DNA from: Desarmillaria ectypa
Lineage: Eukaryota; Basidiomycota; Agaricomycetes; Agaricales; Physalacriaceae
Length of the DNA stretch: 64,000 nt
Assembly: GCA_030407005.1 (NCBI GenBank)
Contig: JAUDYN010000005.1
Span: 3,100,001 to 3,164,000, forward strand
Reading direction: 5' to 3'
Shown: in pieces, positions 22,248-32,800 of the stretch
Layout: each line of letters starts with the position of its first letter
Position numbering within the stretch: position 1 is the first letter of the stretch
Notes under the pieces: model-generated
Seen by the model: only the letters and a program-made list of their open reading frames with translations
Database searches by the model: none
Told to the model about the DNA's origin: nothing
Position numbers and translations under genes: made by a program

Positions 22248-22670
22248 TGTTGGGTACTGACTTGGGCATGTGACTTGGGACAATCAGCTGATCCCTCTGG
22301 GCTGTTATGCGTTCGAACGATCACCCAATGTGAGAGATAGAAGCTGGAGGTCTTCTGTGTTGTGCAAACAAGAAGTATATGATAGTAATTTAAACAAGAG
22401 ATAGAGTACAATGGTCTAGTTTACTCTGTTTATATAGTATTCCTATGGTGTTATAATTAGATGAAATGCTATGGTCCATGCACAAACAGTGTCGAAGTAG
22501 GATGATCCAGGAGGATCATAGAACTAATAGAGAGCGTCTGGGGTGACAGACGGTGAGAACAAGGGTTGTAGCCAGTGAATAGCTGGATACGAGTTGGTTT
22601 CTGGATAAGATTAGATGGATGAGTCATGGATATGACTTGGATAAGATAAGATAATGGAAAAATCGTAACA
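22248..22670 (-). repeat. Element A 5' LTR
   Basis: 423 bp, TGTTGGGTACTGA... to ...AAATCGTAACA on the plus strand. Contains the promoter described at 22390-22436. Followed by the GATTC target duplicate at 22671. Confidence 0.93.
22390..22436 (-). promoter_or_regulatory. LTR promoter of element A: TATA box and predicted transcript start
   Basis: In element sense TATATAA at 22436-22430 precedes ATCTCTTGTTTAA (22402-22390) by 34 nt from first base to first base. The latter is the exact complement of the primer-binding site, so the transcript most likely begins at or near 22402. Element D has the same spacing (42425 to 42459). CTATCTCTTATCTTATC-like GATA-type repeats (AGATAAGATAAGATAA) occur near the LTR outer end and may be enhancer sites. 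Confidence 0.6.
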
Positions 22671-24560
22671 GATTCTTAATAGTTATTTCATTCAACTTTT
22701 GATAATTCTGAACAGAGCAAAGAGAACCATCTTTTTTCTTGACAAAGAAGAAAGGGGAGGCAAATGGTGACTTTGAGAGGCAGATATGTCTGAAACTAAG
22801 ATTTTTGTTAAGAATTTTATTGAGTTATTCTTGCTCATCCCAGTTTAATGGATAGACTTTACAGTCTAGTGTTGATTTCACATTAGGCATCAGCTCAATA
22901 GCATGGTCCCATGGTTTTTACTTAGGGAGTTTATCAAAATGTTCCTTTGAGAACAGATCCCTGAAACTCCAATACTGAGGAGGTATCAACTCCTCAAATA
23001 TCTTCTTTGGTTTTTTCACATTGGCAGTGGCAGTAAAGTCATTGGCATAGTGGACAGCCTAAATGATCAGTTTTTCTTGCATGTTGATGGCAAGAATGGT
23101 CTCACCATTCTCTAATTCCTCATTCCACTTATCATCATCATCTGCATCAGAAAGAGAAAAAGGGTTCTTGGTGCATTGATAGCACCCAAAAATCATCACT
23201 CCTGTCTTTTAGTTGATTACTGGGTTATAGCACTTTAGCTAGTCATAGTCAAAGTAAATTATTTTAGAGCTGAGGTCAGTGACTGCAAGATCAGTTCACT
23301 TGCTATGATCCCTGATGGTCATATGTAGTTCAATAAACTCAGTGATGTTGTCTGCCTTGTTGCAGGTTTCATTGGTATTATAAATGGAAATGAGAGTAGT
23401 GGCCTTTCAGGTGTTGAGGCTATGCTCCAGAACATAGAAGCAGTTGATTGAGCTGTCAGTATAGCCACTGTTGAGTAATGCCTTGGTTGAAAGAATCTGT
23501 GTTTTAGTACATAGAGTGAGTTGTACTTCTATCATAAAATTGCACTCTGAGCTTTTCATACCATGAATGTAGTAGATTGGTTCATGGAGCTCAAAGAGTC
23601 ACTCTCTTGCATTCCTGCCTCTGTTTCTTAGCTCTCTAATGAGCTCATCAGTAATTTCATTGGTATGCTTTAGGTGCACCCACAAAGAGAGAGCAGTCCT
23701 AGTGATGGCCATGGTTTTTGCATTGCAGACTACTTATAGGGTTTAATCTATCTCAAAGAGTTTGTACCAAATGTCAGTGGCTACCCCCTCATTAGAGTAT
23801 GCTATGGATTCTTTGTAAATCATAGTTTGAGCATCTTCAGCCAGTAATGCAGGTGGAGGGATATCTCCCTGTATCTTGCACTGCTTCTCCTCCCATATAT
23901 AAAAGGTGGTGTCATCATTCTTATTGGGCACCTCAATTATAGTGACTTTTAGCTCTCTTTTTACTATCTGGGTGCCAGTGGGTCATCTCTCTTCTTTAGC
24001 TGTATCAGTGCCTGATGGAGGGTAGTCAGGGCAGGAGTCACAGTTTCTGAAGGAGTTGTTTCTGATAGTGAAGGGTCACTTTGGGACAATAGATTGGGCC
24101 CAAACCATTAATTCAGACTGATCAGCTTTCCCCTTTTTCTCTAGGTCTAGCAATTCACTCAAACCACTCCTGGGATTACTGATTCAGGAAGTGGCTACTC
24201 TTATTATATTGTTGGTGACTGTTCTGGAGTTTGCTACTCCTGTTCAGCCTTGGTAGGCATTTGAGGGTTTCTCCATTGGCCCTGGCAAAGCATGACTTGG
24301 CCCCCTAAGGAGTACTGAGACTTTTGAGTCCAGAGGCCCAAGAGCATCCTATCTACTTGTCCCTGTCTTGAGCATAGCTTGTGTTATGGCTTCAGCACTA
24401 CCTGGAATGCACTATGCTTCATCAGAGGGTCAGGATTTATCATAAATAGTCATATCATTGCTGTTCAGCAGCTCATCATATTGGTTTTGGGTCATCAATT
24501 CTTATACTGGTTTGCTAATTATGTGAGAGACATTAGAAGCAAGAGTATTATCCTTGTTAT
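22671..24560 (-). pseudogene. pol: Element B pol, 5' part: leader, protease, start of RT
   Basis: Continues element B on the far side of element A. The protease active site reads ALLNSGYTDSSIN (about 23483-23445): the catalytic Asp is changed to Asn by G-to-A. Downstream blocks DLGS, WDEELENGETILAINMQ and the pre-RT segment (LIPPQYWSFRDLFSKE; TGGAATTT-rich) are recognisable. The RT start ([20 protein letters not shown], 22780-22710) leads into the GATTC site where element A sits. Leader at 23550-24560 is decayed. Many stops. Confidence 0.75.
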
Positions 24561-24648
24561 AAATGTGTATAAAAGTATTTACAGTAGTACCTAGAAATAT
24601 ATTATAAGCCCAACTAGCAGGAGATGAGAGCATACCAGTATAGTCTTT

Positions 24649-24683
24649 GGTCATCAAAGAGAAATCAAACCTTTGATAACCTA
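24649..24683 (-). other. Element B gag stop and stem-loop
   Basis: Gag ends KVEEVKE-TAG (TAG 24683-24681). From the G of TAG, 24681-24649 (33 nt) folds as GGTTAT-CAAAG / CTTTG-ATGACC with an 11-nt loop; 11 pairs including one G-T wobble and no bulge. The stem sequence differs from that of A and D at several paired positions, with pairing kept. Confidence 0.6.
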
Positions 24684-25376
24684 CTCTTTTACCTCCTCCA
24701 CCTTTGAGTCTATCTTCTTCTCATTCTTTGGTGCCATCACTAGTGAATATACATCCCTAAACTTCTTCTTCCTTGCACAGTCCTTGGCCATATAGTCCTT
24801 CTCATTATACTGATAGTATCTTCTTTCTGCCTTGCATCTGTCTATCTCCATAGGTTGTCTCTGTCCATCTTCCCATTGTCATATCATGGCCAATTTCAGA
24901 ATTGGCAGCTGGTTTGGCTGCTGACAAACTTGTCACTCCAGCAGTTGGTTTGCTGCTGGGATTCTGTTGGAATCAGTGATCTTCCTGTTGCTGATTGTCA
25001 TGTGAGATGCCTGCAGTTTGGTTGAAGACTCACTTGCATTGGTATTCTTCATACATCCTGAGAATACATTCCTTCTATTTGAAATAGGTGCATAGAATAT
25101 TAATACCCATATTAGAGATGAAGAAGACATAGGAGCTGAGGACTCCTAGTCATACCATCTTTACAAGAGCACTGTGCTCATTTTCATTAGTGCATCACCC
25201 AGCAAGTTTTGCTTCCTCCTCCAGTTTTTGAAAATAGTGGCTAGCCAGTTGAGTTCTCATGAAAAGATCAAACATCTTCTTCTCATAGATTTCTTTGATG
25301 GCAGGGTCACAGAATTGCTGGATGATGAGTTCCATAAAGTTATCCCAGTCTGGATATCAGAAGTGGGCAGAGGTAC
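24681..25376 (-). pseudogene. gag: Element B gag, 3' part (truncated by element C LTR)
   Basis: Homologous to the C-terminal half of element A Gag: the segment corresponding to DWADFVDLVTQQF, HEKHMFDL and YPEWKE lies at about 25350-25050. The knuckle at about 24840-24795 reads Y-Y-Q-Y-...-Y-...-C, so three of four zinc ligands (two Cys, one His) are now Tyr, each a single transition. The N-terminal part is missing because the LTR of element C begins at 25377; flank GGTAC (25372-25376) would be its target site. Confidence 0.7.
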
Positions 25377-25797
25377 TGTTAGACCCATGATACACATGAT
25401 CTTTAGACATACATAATCCTTGGGCTATCTTGTATTTAGACAATCACCCTTGTATATAGCTTTAGTCTTGGGATCTGAGTGTGGAGAGTGTGTGGTATAG
25501 AAATAAACTTTAGTTGAAAGATAGAGAGTATACAGTATATACTATGCAACTTATATACTAAAGTGAGGTTCTAAATATATGTCTATAACTGTGAGATGTC
25601 CATGTGAAAATAAGAGAATAGCATACTAGGTATGCAACTATGGCAAGGCTATTGTGCAACTTCACAAGGTGTCCATGCATATCAGATATAGATTGATGAA
25701 TAGAAGATGGGGTGGGGTAAGCAGATAAGATATGATGCAATCAGATAAGATAGGAGATAAGATAAGATAAGAGCAAAAAAAGAAAAATCATAATATT
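25377..25797 (-). repeat. Element C 3' LTR
   Basis: 421 bp, TGTTAGACCCATG... to ...GAAAAATCATAATA (last CA decayed to TA). Its start aligns with the LTRs at 2771 and 10845. R region reads TTTAGTTGAAAGAT, the type seen at 39000 and 58970. It abuts the C polypurine tract and cuts element B gag. Confidence 0.7.
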
Positions 25798-25811
25798 ACC
25801 TCCTTGTTAAA

Positions 25812-25828
25812 GCAGTCATCCTGACTGC
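25812..25828 (-). other. Element C pol-stop hairpin
   Basis: GCAGTCA-GGA-TGACTGC in element sense: perfect 7-bp stem, starting with the G of the pol stop TAG (25830-25828). Relative to element A the innermost G-C pair is replaced by A-T, a compensated change. Confidence 0.65.
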
Positions 25829-28800
25829 TAAGGCTCTTCCTCAGGGGTGTCATATTATGATGCTGCTTGAGATGTCTAATAGGCATTTAGTAATAATTTT
25901 CATTATTCTAGATCCAGGTTTTTTATCCAGCATTGGACTCTATCTTTTTATTGTGAAAGATAAGTGATATCACTATTTTCCAAATACTCATAGTCAAGGA
26001 TAGTAGTAACTGCCTTATTTAGTGTTACAATTTTGATGATTTCTACAACTCATCCTTGTTGTATTTATTTTTCATATTCAGTGATAGCCTCTTGTGTATT
26101 TGTCATCTCTGTTTCCCTGAACTATAAGTTGTTCTCCTGAGTCCATCCTTTTACTTGACAAGGTAATCAGTCACTGTCTTTAACCATTGACCTTTCTTAG
26201 CTTGAACCTGATGAATTCAAAAGTCTAATACCTCTTTGACTTTATATTTCTCTTGTCTGTCCACAAAGTCTGGAGGAGGTGGTGGCAGCAGTTATTGATT
26301 AGGAAAAGCAGGTACAAGGTAAGGCATCAACAATTTTTCATTGAACCAAGGGTGGATTTTCTAGTGTGATGGCAGTTTCAGTTTATATGCTGCCACTCCA
26401 GTTTTTTCAAGAATTTTGAATGGTTCTGTTCATTTGTTGTCAAGCTTCTTTTTGGATTATGATAGATGGAGGTTACTAGTGTCCAACCATACCTTGTTGC
26501 TGACTTAATAATCTTGTGCCACTCATTTTCTCTTATCATATTAACTCTTTATTTGGGTCACTGCTTTTTCTAGTGTATCATGCACCTCTTTGTGGACTTG
26601 GGCCATGGTTTCAGTGAATTCCATGGCTGTTGGATTGGTGAAAGGAGTTTCCTATACTGAATTAGGAATGAGTCAGGGGTTTTTTCCATAGAGTATCATG
26701 AAGGGACTTTTTCCCATAGCCAAATGAATATGGTTGTTGTGGGCAAATTCTGCCATTGATAACTAATCACTCCAGTCATCCTATCAATGATTAATGAAAA
26801 TCCAAAGATATTTCTCGATCTCTTGATTTACTCACTCTATCTGTTCATCAGTTTGTGGATGATAAGCAGTAGAAGCATTTGGGATGATGTTTAGCATCCA
26901 GTAAAGGTCCTTCATGAATGTTGACATGAACTATAGTCCTCAGTCTGAAATTACCATCTGAGGCATCCCATGCTTAGAATAAACATGATTGTAAAGAATT
27001 CACACCCATTCTTCTGCTGAGAGTTCTTTATGATAGGTAATTGCTATGATAGTTTTGGAGAATTGACCTACAATGACCAGTAATGCATCATAGCCATTAG
27101 ACTCAGAGAGTCTAGTGATTATATCAATGGAAATATAGGTCCATGGGGTGTTGGGAACAGTATTTGGATGTAAGGGTGTGGTCTTAGCTTGTGTGCTGGT
27201 TTTAGTTTATTGGCATATTTCACACCCTTTCACATATTTCTCTACATCTTTCTTCAATCTGGGCCACCAGTAGTCTTGGAGGACAAGTTCAGTAGTCTTT
27301 GCTATTCCAGGATGTCCTGCTGTGAGATAGTTGTGATGGTGGGCAATGACTTCACTCTGCAGAGCTTCATCTTAGGGAATGTAGATATGTCTGTCATAGT
27401 ATAGGATCCCCTGATCCTGAGTGATTCCTCACTCATGATTGAGGGAATTGAAAATTCCAATATCCCACTGATTCTTCTGTTGTATCATGTCTTGAATTTT
27501 CTCCTGTTCTTCAGACTCAGAGGGTAAGATCAGTGTGCAAAAGTGTTCTGGGAGAAGAACCACTATATCATGGTTGTCTCCCTTTCTCTGATCATGATCA
27601 TTCTGTCAACTGAGCAGATCTGCTTTTTGGTTGGCCATACCAGAATTATGTTGCAGCATGAAATGATACTCAGCAAGTTTGGTTATCCACCAGGCTTGTT
27701 GTTGGTTCAACTTTTATGGCTTTTGGAAGTACTAGAGGTTCTGGTGATCCATCCAGATTTCAATCTCTTCTTTTGCACCCATTAAATAGTGGTGCTATTC
27801 CTCTAGTATGAGCATAATGGCTAACAACTCCTTGTCATATATTTCATAGTTGCACTCCATGACAGTCAGGGCTTTTGACATGAATGCAACAGGTCTCCAC
27901 TTTCCTCCTTGGTTCTGGCTGAGTACCATGCCTATGGCTCCATCACTGGCATCAGCTTCAACTCTGAACTTCCCATTATCTGATAGGATGATTAAAATGA
28001 TGTTTGCCATTATCTGTTTCTTCAGTTGGAGAAATGCTTCTTCTTGTTCTTTCCCTCATTTCCATTCAGCATTCCCAGTTAGCTGCATTAGTGGGTGTAC
28101 AATCTGGAAATAGTCTCATATGAATTTTTAGTAAAAGTTAGTGAATCCTAAAAATGATTGCAATTCCTTTTTCTTCATAGGAGTCAGCCATTCAGCTATT
28201 CCAGCTACCTTGATTAGATCTATTCATATGGCATCCTGGCTGATAATAATGCCTAAGTACTCTGTCTCCAGTACTTTGAACTCACACTTCTCAGCTTTAA
28301 GGAAAAGCTTATTTTCCCTTAACCATTAGAGTACTTGTCATATGATCTGTTGATACTCCTCTATAGTTTTGGTGAAGATGAGGATATTATCTAGGTAAAT
28401 TGTGACTTTTTCTCTTGTGATGAGATTTTTGAAAATATTGTTCATCATCCACTGAAACATAGTAGGTGAATTTATGAGACCAAAGAACATAACTTTTGGT
28501 TTAAATAGTCCTCAATTCATGTAGAATGTGGCTTTTTCTTTATCCCCTTCTCATATTTGGACATTGTTGTATCCTCATCTGATGTCTAACTTAGAGAAGT
28601 ATTTAGCTTCTCATAGTTTGTCAATGAGTTCAGAAATCAATGGAAGGGGATAATGATTCTTGATGGTCATCTCATTCAGCTTTCAATAATCCTGAACTAG
28701 GTGAAGTGACCCATCTTTTTTCTTTATGAAGAAGAAAGAAGATGCAAAGAGAGATTTTGAGAGACAAATATGACTGGAGCTCAAGTTCTCATCAAGGAAC

Positions 28801-29386
28801 TTGTCAAGCTGTTCTTGCTCATTTTGGTTTAATGGGTAAACCTTGCAGTCTAGAGTAGACTTTGCATTTCAGATTAGTTTGATAGTGTAGTCCCAGGGCT
28901 TCTGTTCTGGCAATTCATCAAAGCTGTCCTTGGAGAACAGATCTCTGAAACTTTGGTACTGAGGAGGTATCAATTCTTCAAACATTTTTTTTAGTTTCTC
29001 AACATAAGCAGCAGTAGTTAGATCATTGGCATGGTGTACTGCCCATATGCTCAATTCTTTCTGCATATTGACAGTGAGGATGGTCTCACCATCCTCTAGC
29101 TCTTCATCCTATTTGTATTTATCATCTGCATCAGGAAGAGGAATGGGATTCTAGATGTATTGATAGTATCCAAAGATTATTTTTCTGGTTTCCCAGTTAA
29201 TGATCAGGTTGTGGTGCTTTAGCCAGTCATGGCCTAAATAAATTGCTTTAGAGCCTAAGTCTGTGACCATGAGGTCAATTCATTCCATGTGCCTGCCAAT
29301 GGTCATTCTGAGCTCAACAAACTTGGTAATATTACTGGCTTTATTATGGGTTCTGTCCACATTATATATGGGGATTGGGGTGGTGG
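25828..29386 (-). pseudogene. pol: Element C pol, 3' part: protease end to chromodomain
   Basis: Right to left: end of protease (SMTIGRHMEWIDLMVTDLGSK-like, about 29290-29220), acidic linker (LELEDGETILTVNMQ), pre-RT block (MFEELIPPQYQSFRDLFSKD, 28960-28900), RT with catalytic motif changed to YLDN (28397-28386), RT thumb, RNase H ([28 protein letters not shown], 28010-27795), integrase (27400-26600) and chromodomain (about 26150-26000). Stop TAG at 25830-25828. Cut at 29386 by the LTR of element D. The 5' part of C is at 39199-42189 on the opposite strand. Confidence 0.8.
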
Positions 29387-29811
29387 TGTTAGGCACTGCC
29401 TTGGACATGTGACTTGGGACCATCAGCTGATTGCTCTGGGCTGTTACGCATTCAAACAGTCACCCAATATGAGAGATAGAAGCTTTTAGGTCTTCTATGT
29501 AGTGTAGACAAGGAGTATATGATTGTAATTTAAACAAGAGATAGAGTACAACTGTGTAGTTTACTCTACTTATATAGTATTTCTATGGCATTATATATAG
29601 ATAAAACACTAAAGTCCATGCACAAATGGTGTTGATGTAGAATAATCCGGAAGGATCATAGAACCAATAGAAAGCATCTGGGGTGACAGACAGTGAGAAT
29701 GAGGGTGGTAGCCAGTGAGTGGCTGGATACGAGTCGGATTCTTGAACAGATTAGATGGATGAGTCATGGGTATGACTCAGATAAGATAAGATAAATGGAA
29801 AAATCATAACA
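29387..29811 (-). repeat. Element D 3' LTR
   Basis: 425 bp, TGTTAGGCACTGCC... to ...AAAAATCATAACA. It matches the LTR at 42190-42614 (other strand, also 425 bp) with transitions, many being CA in one copy against TG in the other. Plus-strand flank GGTGG (29382-29386) is the reverse complement of CCACC before the 42190 LTR, so the two are the LTRs of one insertion. Confidence 0.88.
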
Positions 29812-29827
29812 TTACCCTCTTGTTAAA

Positions 29828-29844
29828 GCAGTCATCCTGACTGC
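29828..29844 (-). other. Element D pol-stop hairpin
   Basis: GCAGTCA-GGA-TGACTGC in element sense, perfect 7-bp stem starting at the G of the pol stop TAG (29846-29844), followed by the polypurine tract TTTAACAAGAGGGTAA. Confidence 0.65.
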
Positions 29845-32800
29845 TAAGGCTCTTCTATAGGAGTGTCATACTGTGTTGCAATTTGACTGATCCAGTACTG
29901 ATCAATCAGGTTCTTCCATACATTCTCGTCTGGATTGATGATCCATTTCATATATCCATCTTTTCTTTTGGCAAGATAGGCTATGTTGCCATGTTCCAAA
30001 TATTCGTGGTCCAGTATCTTGACCACTATCTTGTTCTTGGTTGCAATTTTTAGAGTGTATATGGCACGGTTTACGCTGGCCTGATACTCTTGGATCGCTT
30101 CCAAGGCATTCATCATCTCATTTTCTTGAACCCATGAATTGTGTTCACGAGTCCATCCTTTCCACTTGACTAGGTAGTCCGTGACTTCCCTAGATGGTTG
30201 TCCTCTCTTGGATCATACCTTTCTGGTGTGCGAGTCCAAGACTTCTTCGATCTCATATTCTTCTTGACCATCAACAAGGTCCGGAGGAGGAGGTGGTGGC
30301 GATTGTTGGTTTGGGAATAAAGGTTCAATATAGGGGGTTAAAAGCTTCTCATTGAACCAGGGGTGAATCTTCCAGTGAGGTGGCAGCTTCAGCTTGTATG
30401 CTGCTGCTCCTGACTTTTCGATGATTTCGAAAAGTCCTGTTCATTTGTCGTCAAGCTTTTTCTTGGGTCAGGGAAGATGAAGGTTGGCAGTGTCGAGCCA
30501 GACCTTGTCTCCGATTCAGTACTCCTGTGGAGTCTGCTTTCGCTTGTCGTATTGCACCTTCATTTGCACTGCTGCCTTTTTCAAGGCATCATGAACTTCC
30601 TTATGAACTTTGGCCATCGTTTCTGTGAAGTTAACTGCTGCTGGGTTTGCAAAGCTGGTTTTCTGGATTGACTCTGGAATGAGTCAGGGGTTTCATCTGT
30701 ATAGGACCATGAAAGGACTTTTGCCTGTAGCTGAATGGATTCAGTTATTGTGGGTGAACTTGGCGAGGGGGAGCCATGTGACTCAGTCAGTTTGTCTATA
30801 GTTGACAAAGATGCAGAGATATTTTTCAACCTCCTGGTTGACCCTCTCTATCTGTCCATCGGTCTGGGGATGATATGCTGTGGAGGCATTCTGTGTGATG
30901 TTTAGCATTCGGTAGAGTTCCTTCATGAATGCTGAAATGAATTGTGGTCCTCGATCAGATATGACCACCTGTGGCATGCCATATTTTGTGTATACATGGT
31001 TGTGGAGCATCAATGCCCATCCTTCTGCTGATAACTCCTCATTGCATGGAATGAGGAGAATGTTCTTGGAGAATCAATCTACAATGACGAGTAGTGCATT
31101 GAATCCTTCTGACTCTGGGAGTCCTGTGACCATGTCGACTGAAATATGCGTCCATGGAGTGTCGGGTATAGTATTCGGATGAAGAGGTGCTGCTTTGGCC
31201 TGTGTGTCACTCTTCATTCATTGACAGGTTTCACATCCTTTGATGTAGGACTCGATGTCTTTCTTCATCTTTGGCCACCAGTATTCGCGAAGAACGAGTT
31301 TCTTGGTCTTGGTGATTCCTGGGTGTCCAGCGGTGATATGATCATGGAATTGTGCAATGATCTCACTGCATAGGATAGAGTCATTGGGAATATAGACTTG
31401 TCCATCATACCACAGGAGTTCATTCTCCTGGGTGATCCCTCATTCATGGTTGAGGGATTTCTCAATCCCATGGTCCCACTGGTCCTTCTGTCTTGTTGCA
31501 TCTCTTATACATGTGATTCTTTCTTCAGTGGTTGGTAACACCAATGCCTGGAAATGTTCTGGGAATAGAACGACAATGTCTTGATTGTCTTCTTTTCCTT
31601 GATCATGATTGTCTCGTCGGCTGAGAAGATCTGCTTTTTGGTTCATGGTTCCAGCTTTGTGTTGAAGAACAAAGCGGTATTCCACTAGTTTGGTGACCCA
31701 CCGAGCTTGTTGGCAGTTCAACTTCTGGGGTTTCTGGAAGTATTGGAGATTCTGGTGATTGGTCCAGATCTCGATAGTCTCTTTGGCACCCATGAGATAA
31801 TGGCACCATTCTTCTAACGCTAGCATGATTGCTAATAATTCCTTGTTATAAATCTCATAGTTGCATTCAGTGATGGTGAGTGCTTTCGACATGAAGGCAA
31901 CAGGTCACCATTTGCCATCCTTTTCTTAGCTTAGTACAGTGCCAATGGCTCCATCACTAGTGTCGGCTTCTACTTGGAACTTTCCATCATCTGAGGAAAT
32001 TGTAAGGACTACGTTTGTTATCATCAACTTCTTGAGTTGTCTAAATGCTTGTTCTTGTTCTGATCCCCACATCCAGTCCACTTTTCCAGTTAACTGGGTA
32101 AGGGGACATACAATCTTGGAATAGTCCCAAATGAACTTCCGATAGAAGTTCGTGAATCCTAAAAAGAACTGTAATTCCTTCTTCTTTGTCAGAGTGGGCC
32201 ATTCTGCTATGCCCGCGATCTTGACTGGGTCCATGCAAATAGCATCTTCACTGATGATAACCCCTAAGTACTCGGTTTTGAGCACTTTGAACTCACATTT
32301 CTCGGCTTTGAGAAACAACTTGTTTTCTCGAAGATGTTGAAGGACTTGTTGAACAATATCTTGGTGTTCAGTCAAGGATTTCATGAAGATGAGAATATCA
32401 TCGAGGTAAATCATGACTTTTCCTCCAGCAATCAAATCCTTGAATATATCATTCATCATCCACTGGATTGTGGCTGGTGAGTTCATAAGTCTGAAGAACA
32501 TAACCGTGGGTTCAAAGAGTCTCTGGTTAGTTCGAAATGCAGCTTTTTCTTTGTCTCCATCTCGAATTCAGACATTATTGTATCCCCATCGAACATCCAA
32601 CTTGGAGAAATACTTGGCTCCACGTAACTTGTCAATAAGTTTGGAGATCAATGGGAGGGGATAATGGTTCTTAATCATCATTTCATTCAGTTTGTGATAA
32701 TCCTGAATGGGTCATAGTGAGCCATCCTTTTTCTTGACAAAGAAGAAAGGAGAGGTGAATGGGGATTTTGAAGGACGAATTTGTCCTGAGTCTAAGTTCT

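Larger units (their letters stand above)
14138..22670 (-). mobile_element. Element A: nearly complete Ty3/Gypsy chromovirus, 8533 bp
   Basis: Two 423-bp LTRs (14138-14560, 22248-22670) bound gag and pol in the order expected for a chromovirus. The 5-bp target duplication GATTC is perfect (14133-14137 and 22671-22675), and the flanks join to give continuous RT of element B, proving the insertion. The LTRs differ at about 14 positions by my count, all transitions. A number of these are paired CA/TG mismatches that imply an ancestral CG. Coding regions carry a modest number of stops and at least one frameshift, so it is recently dead and probably the youngest full-length element here. Confidence 0.93.
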
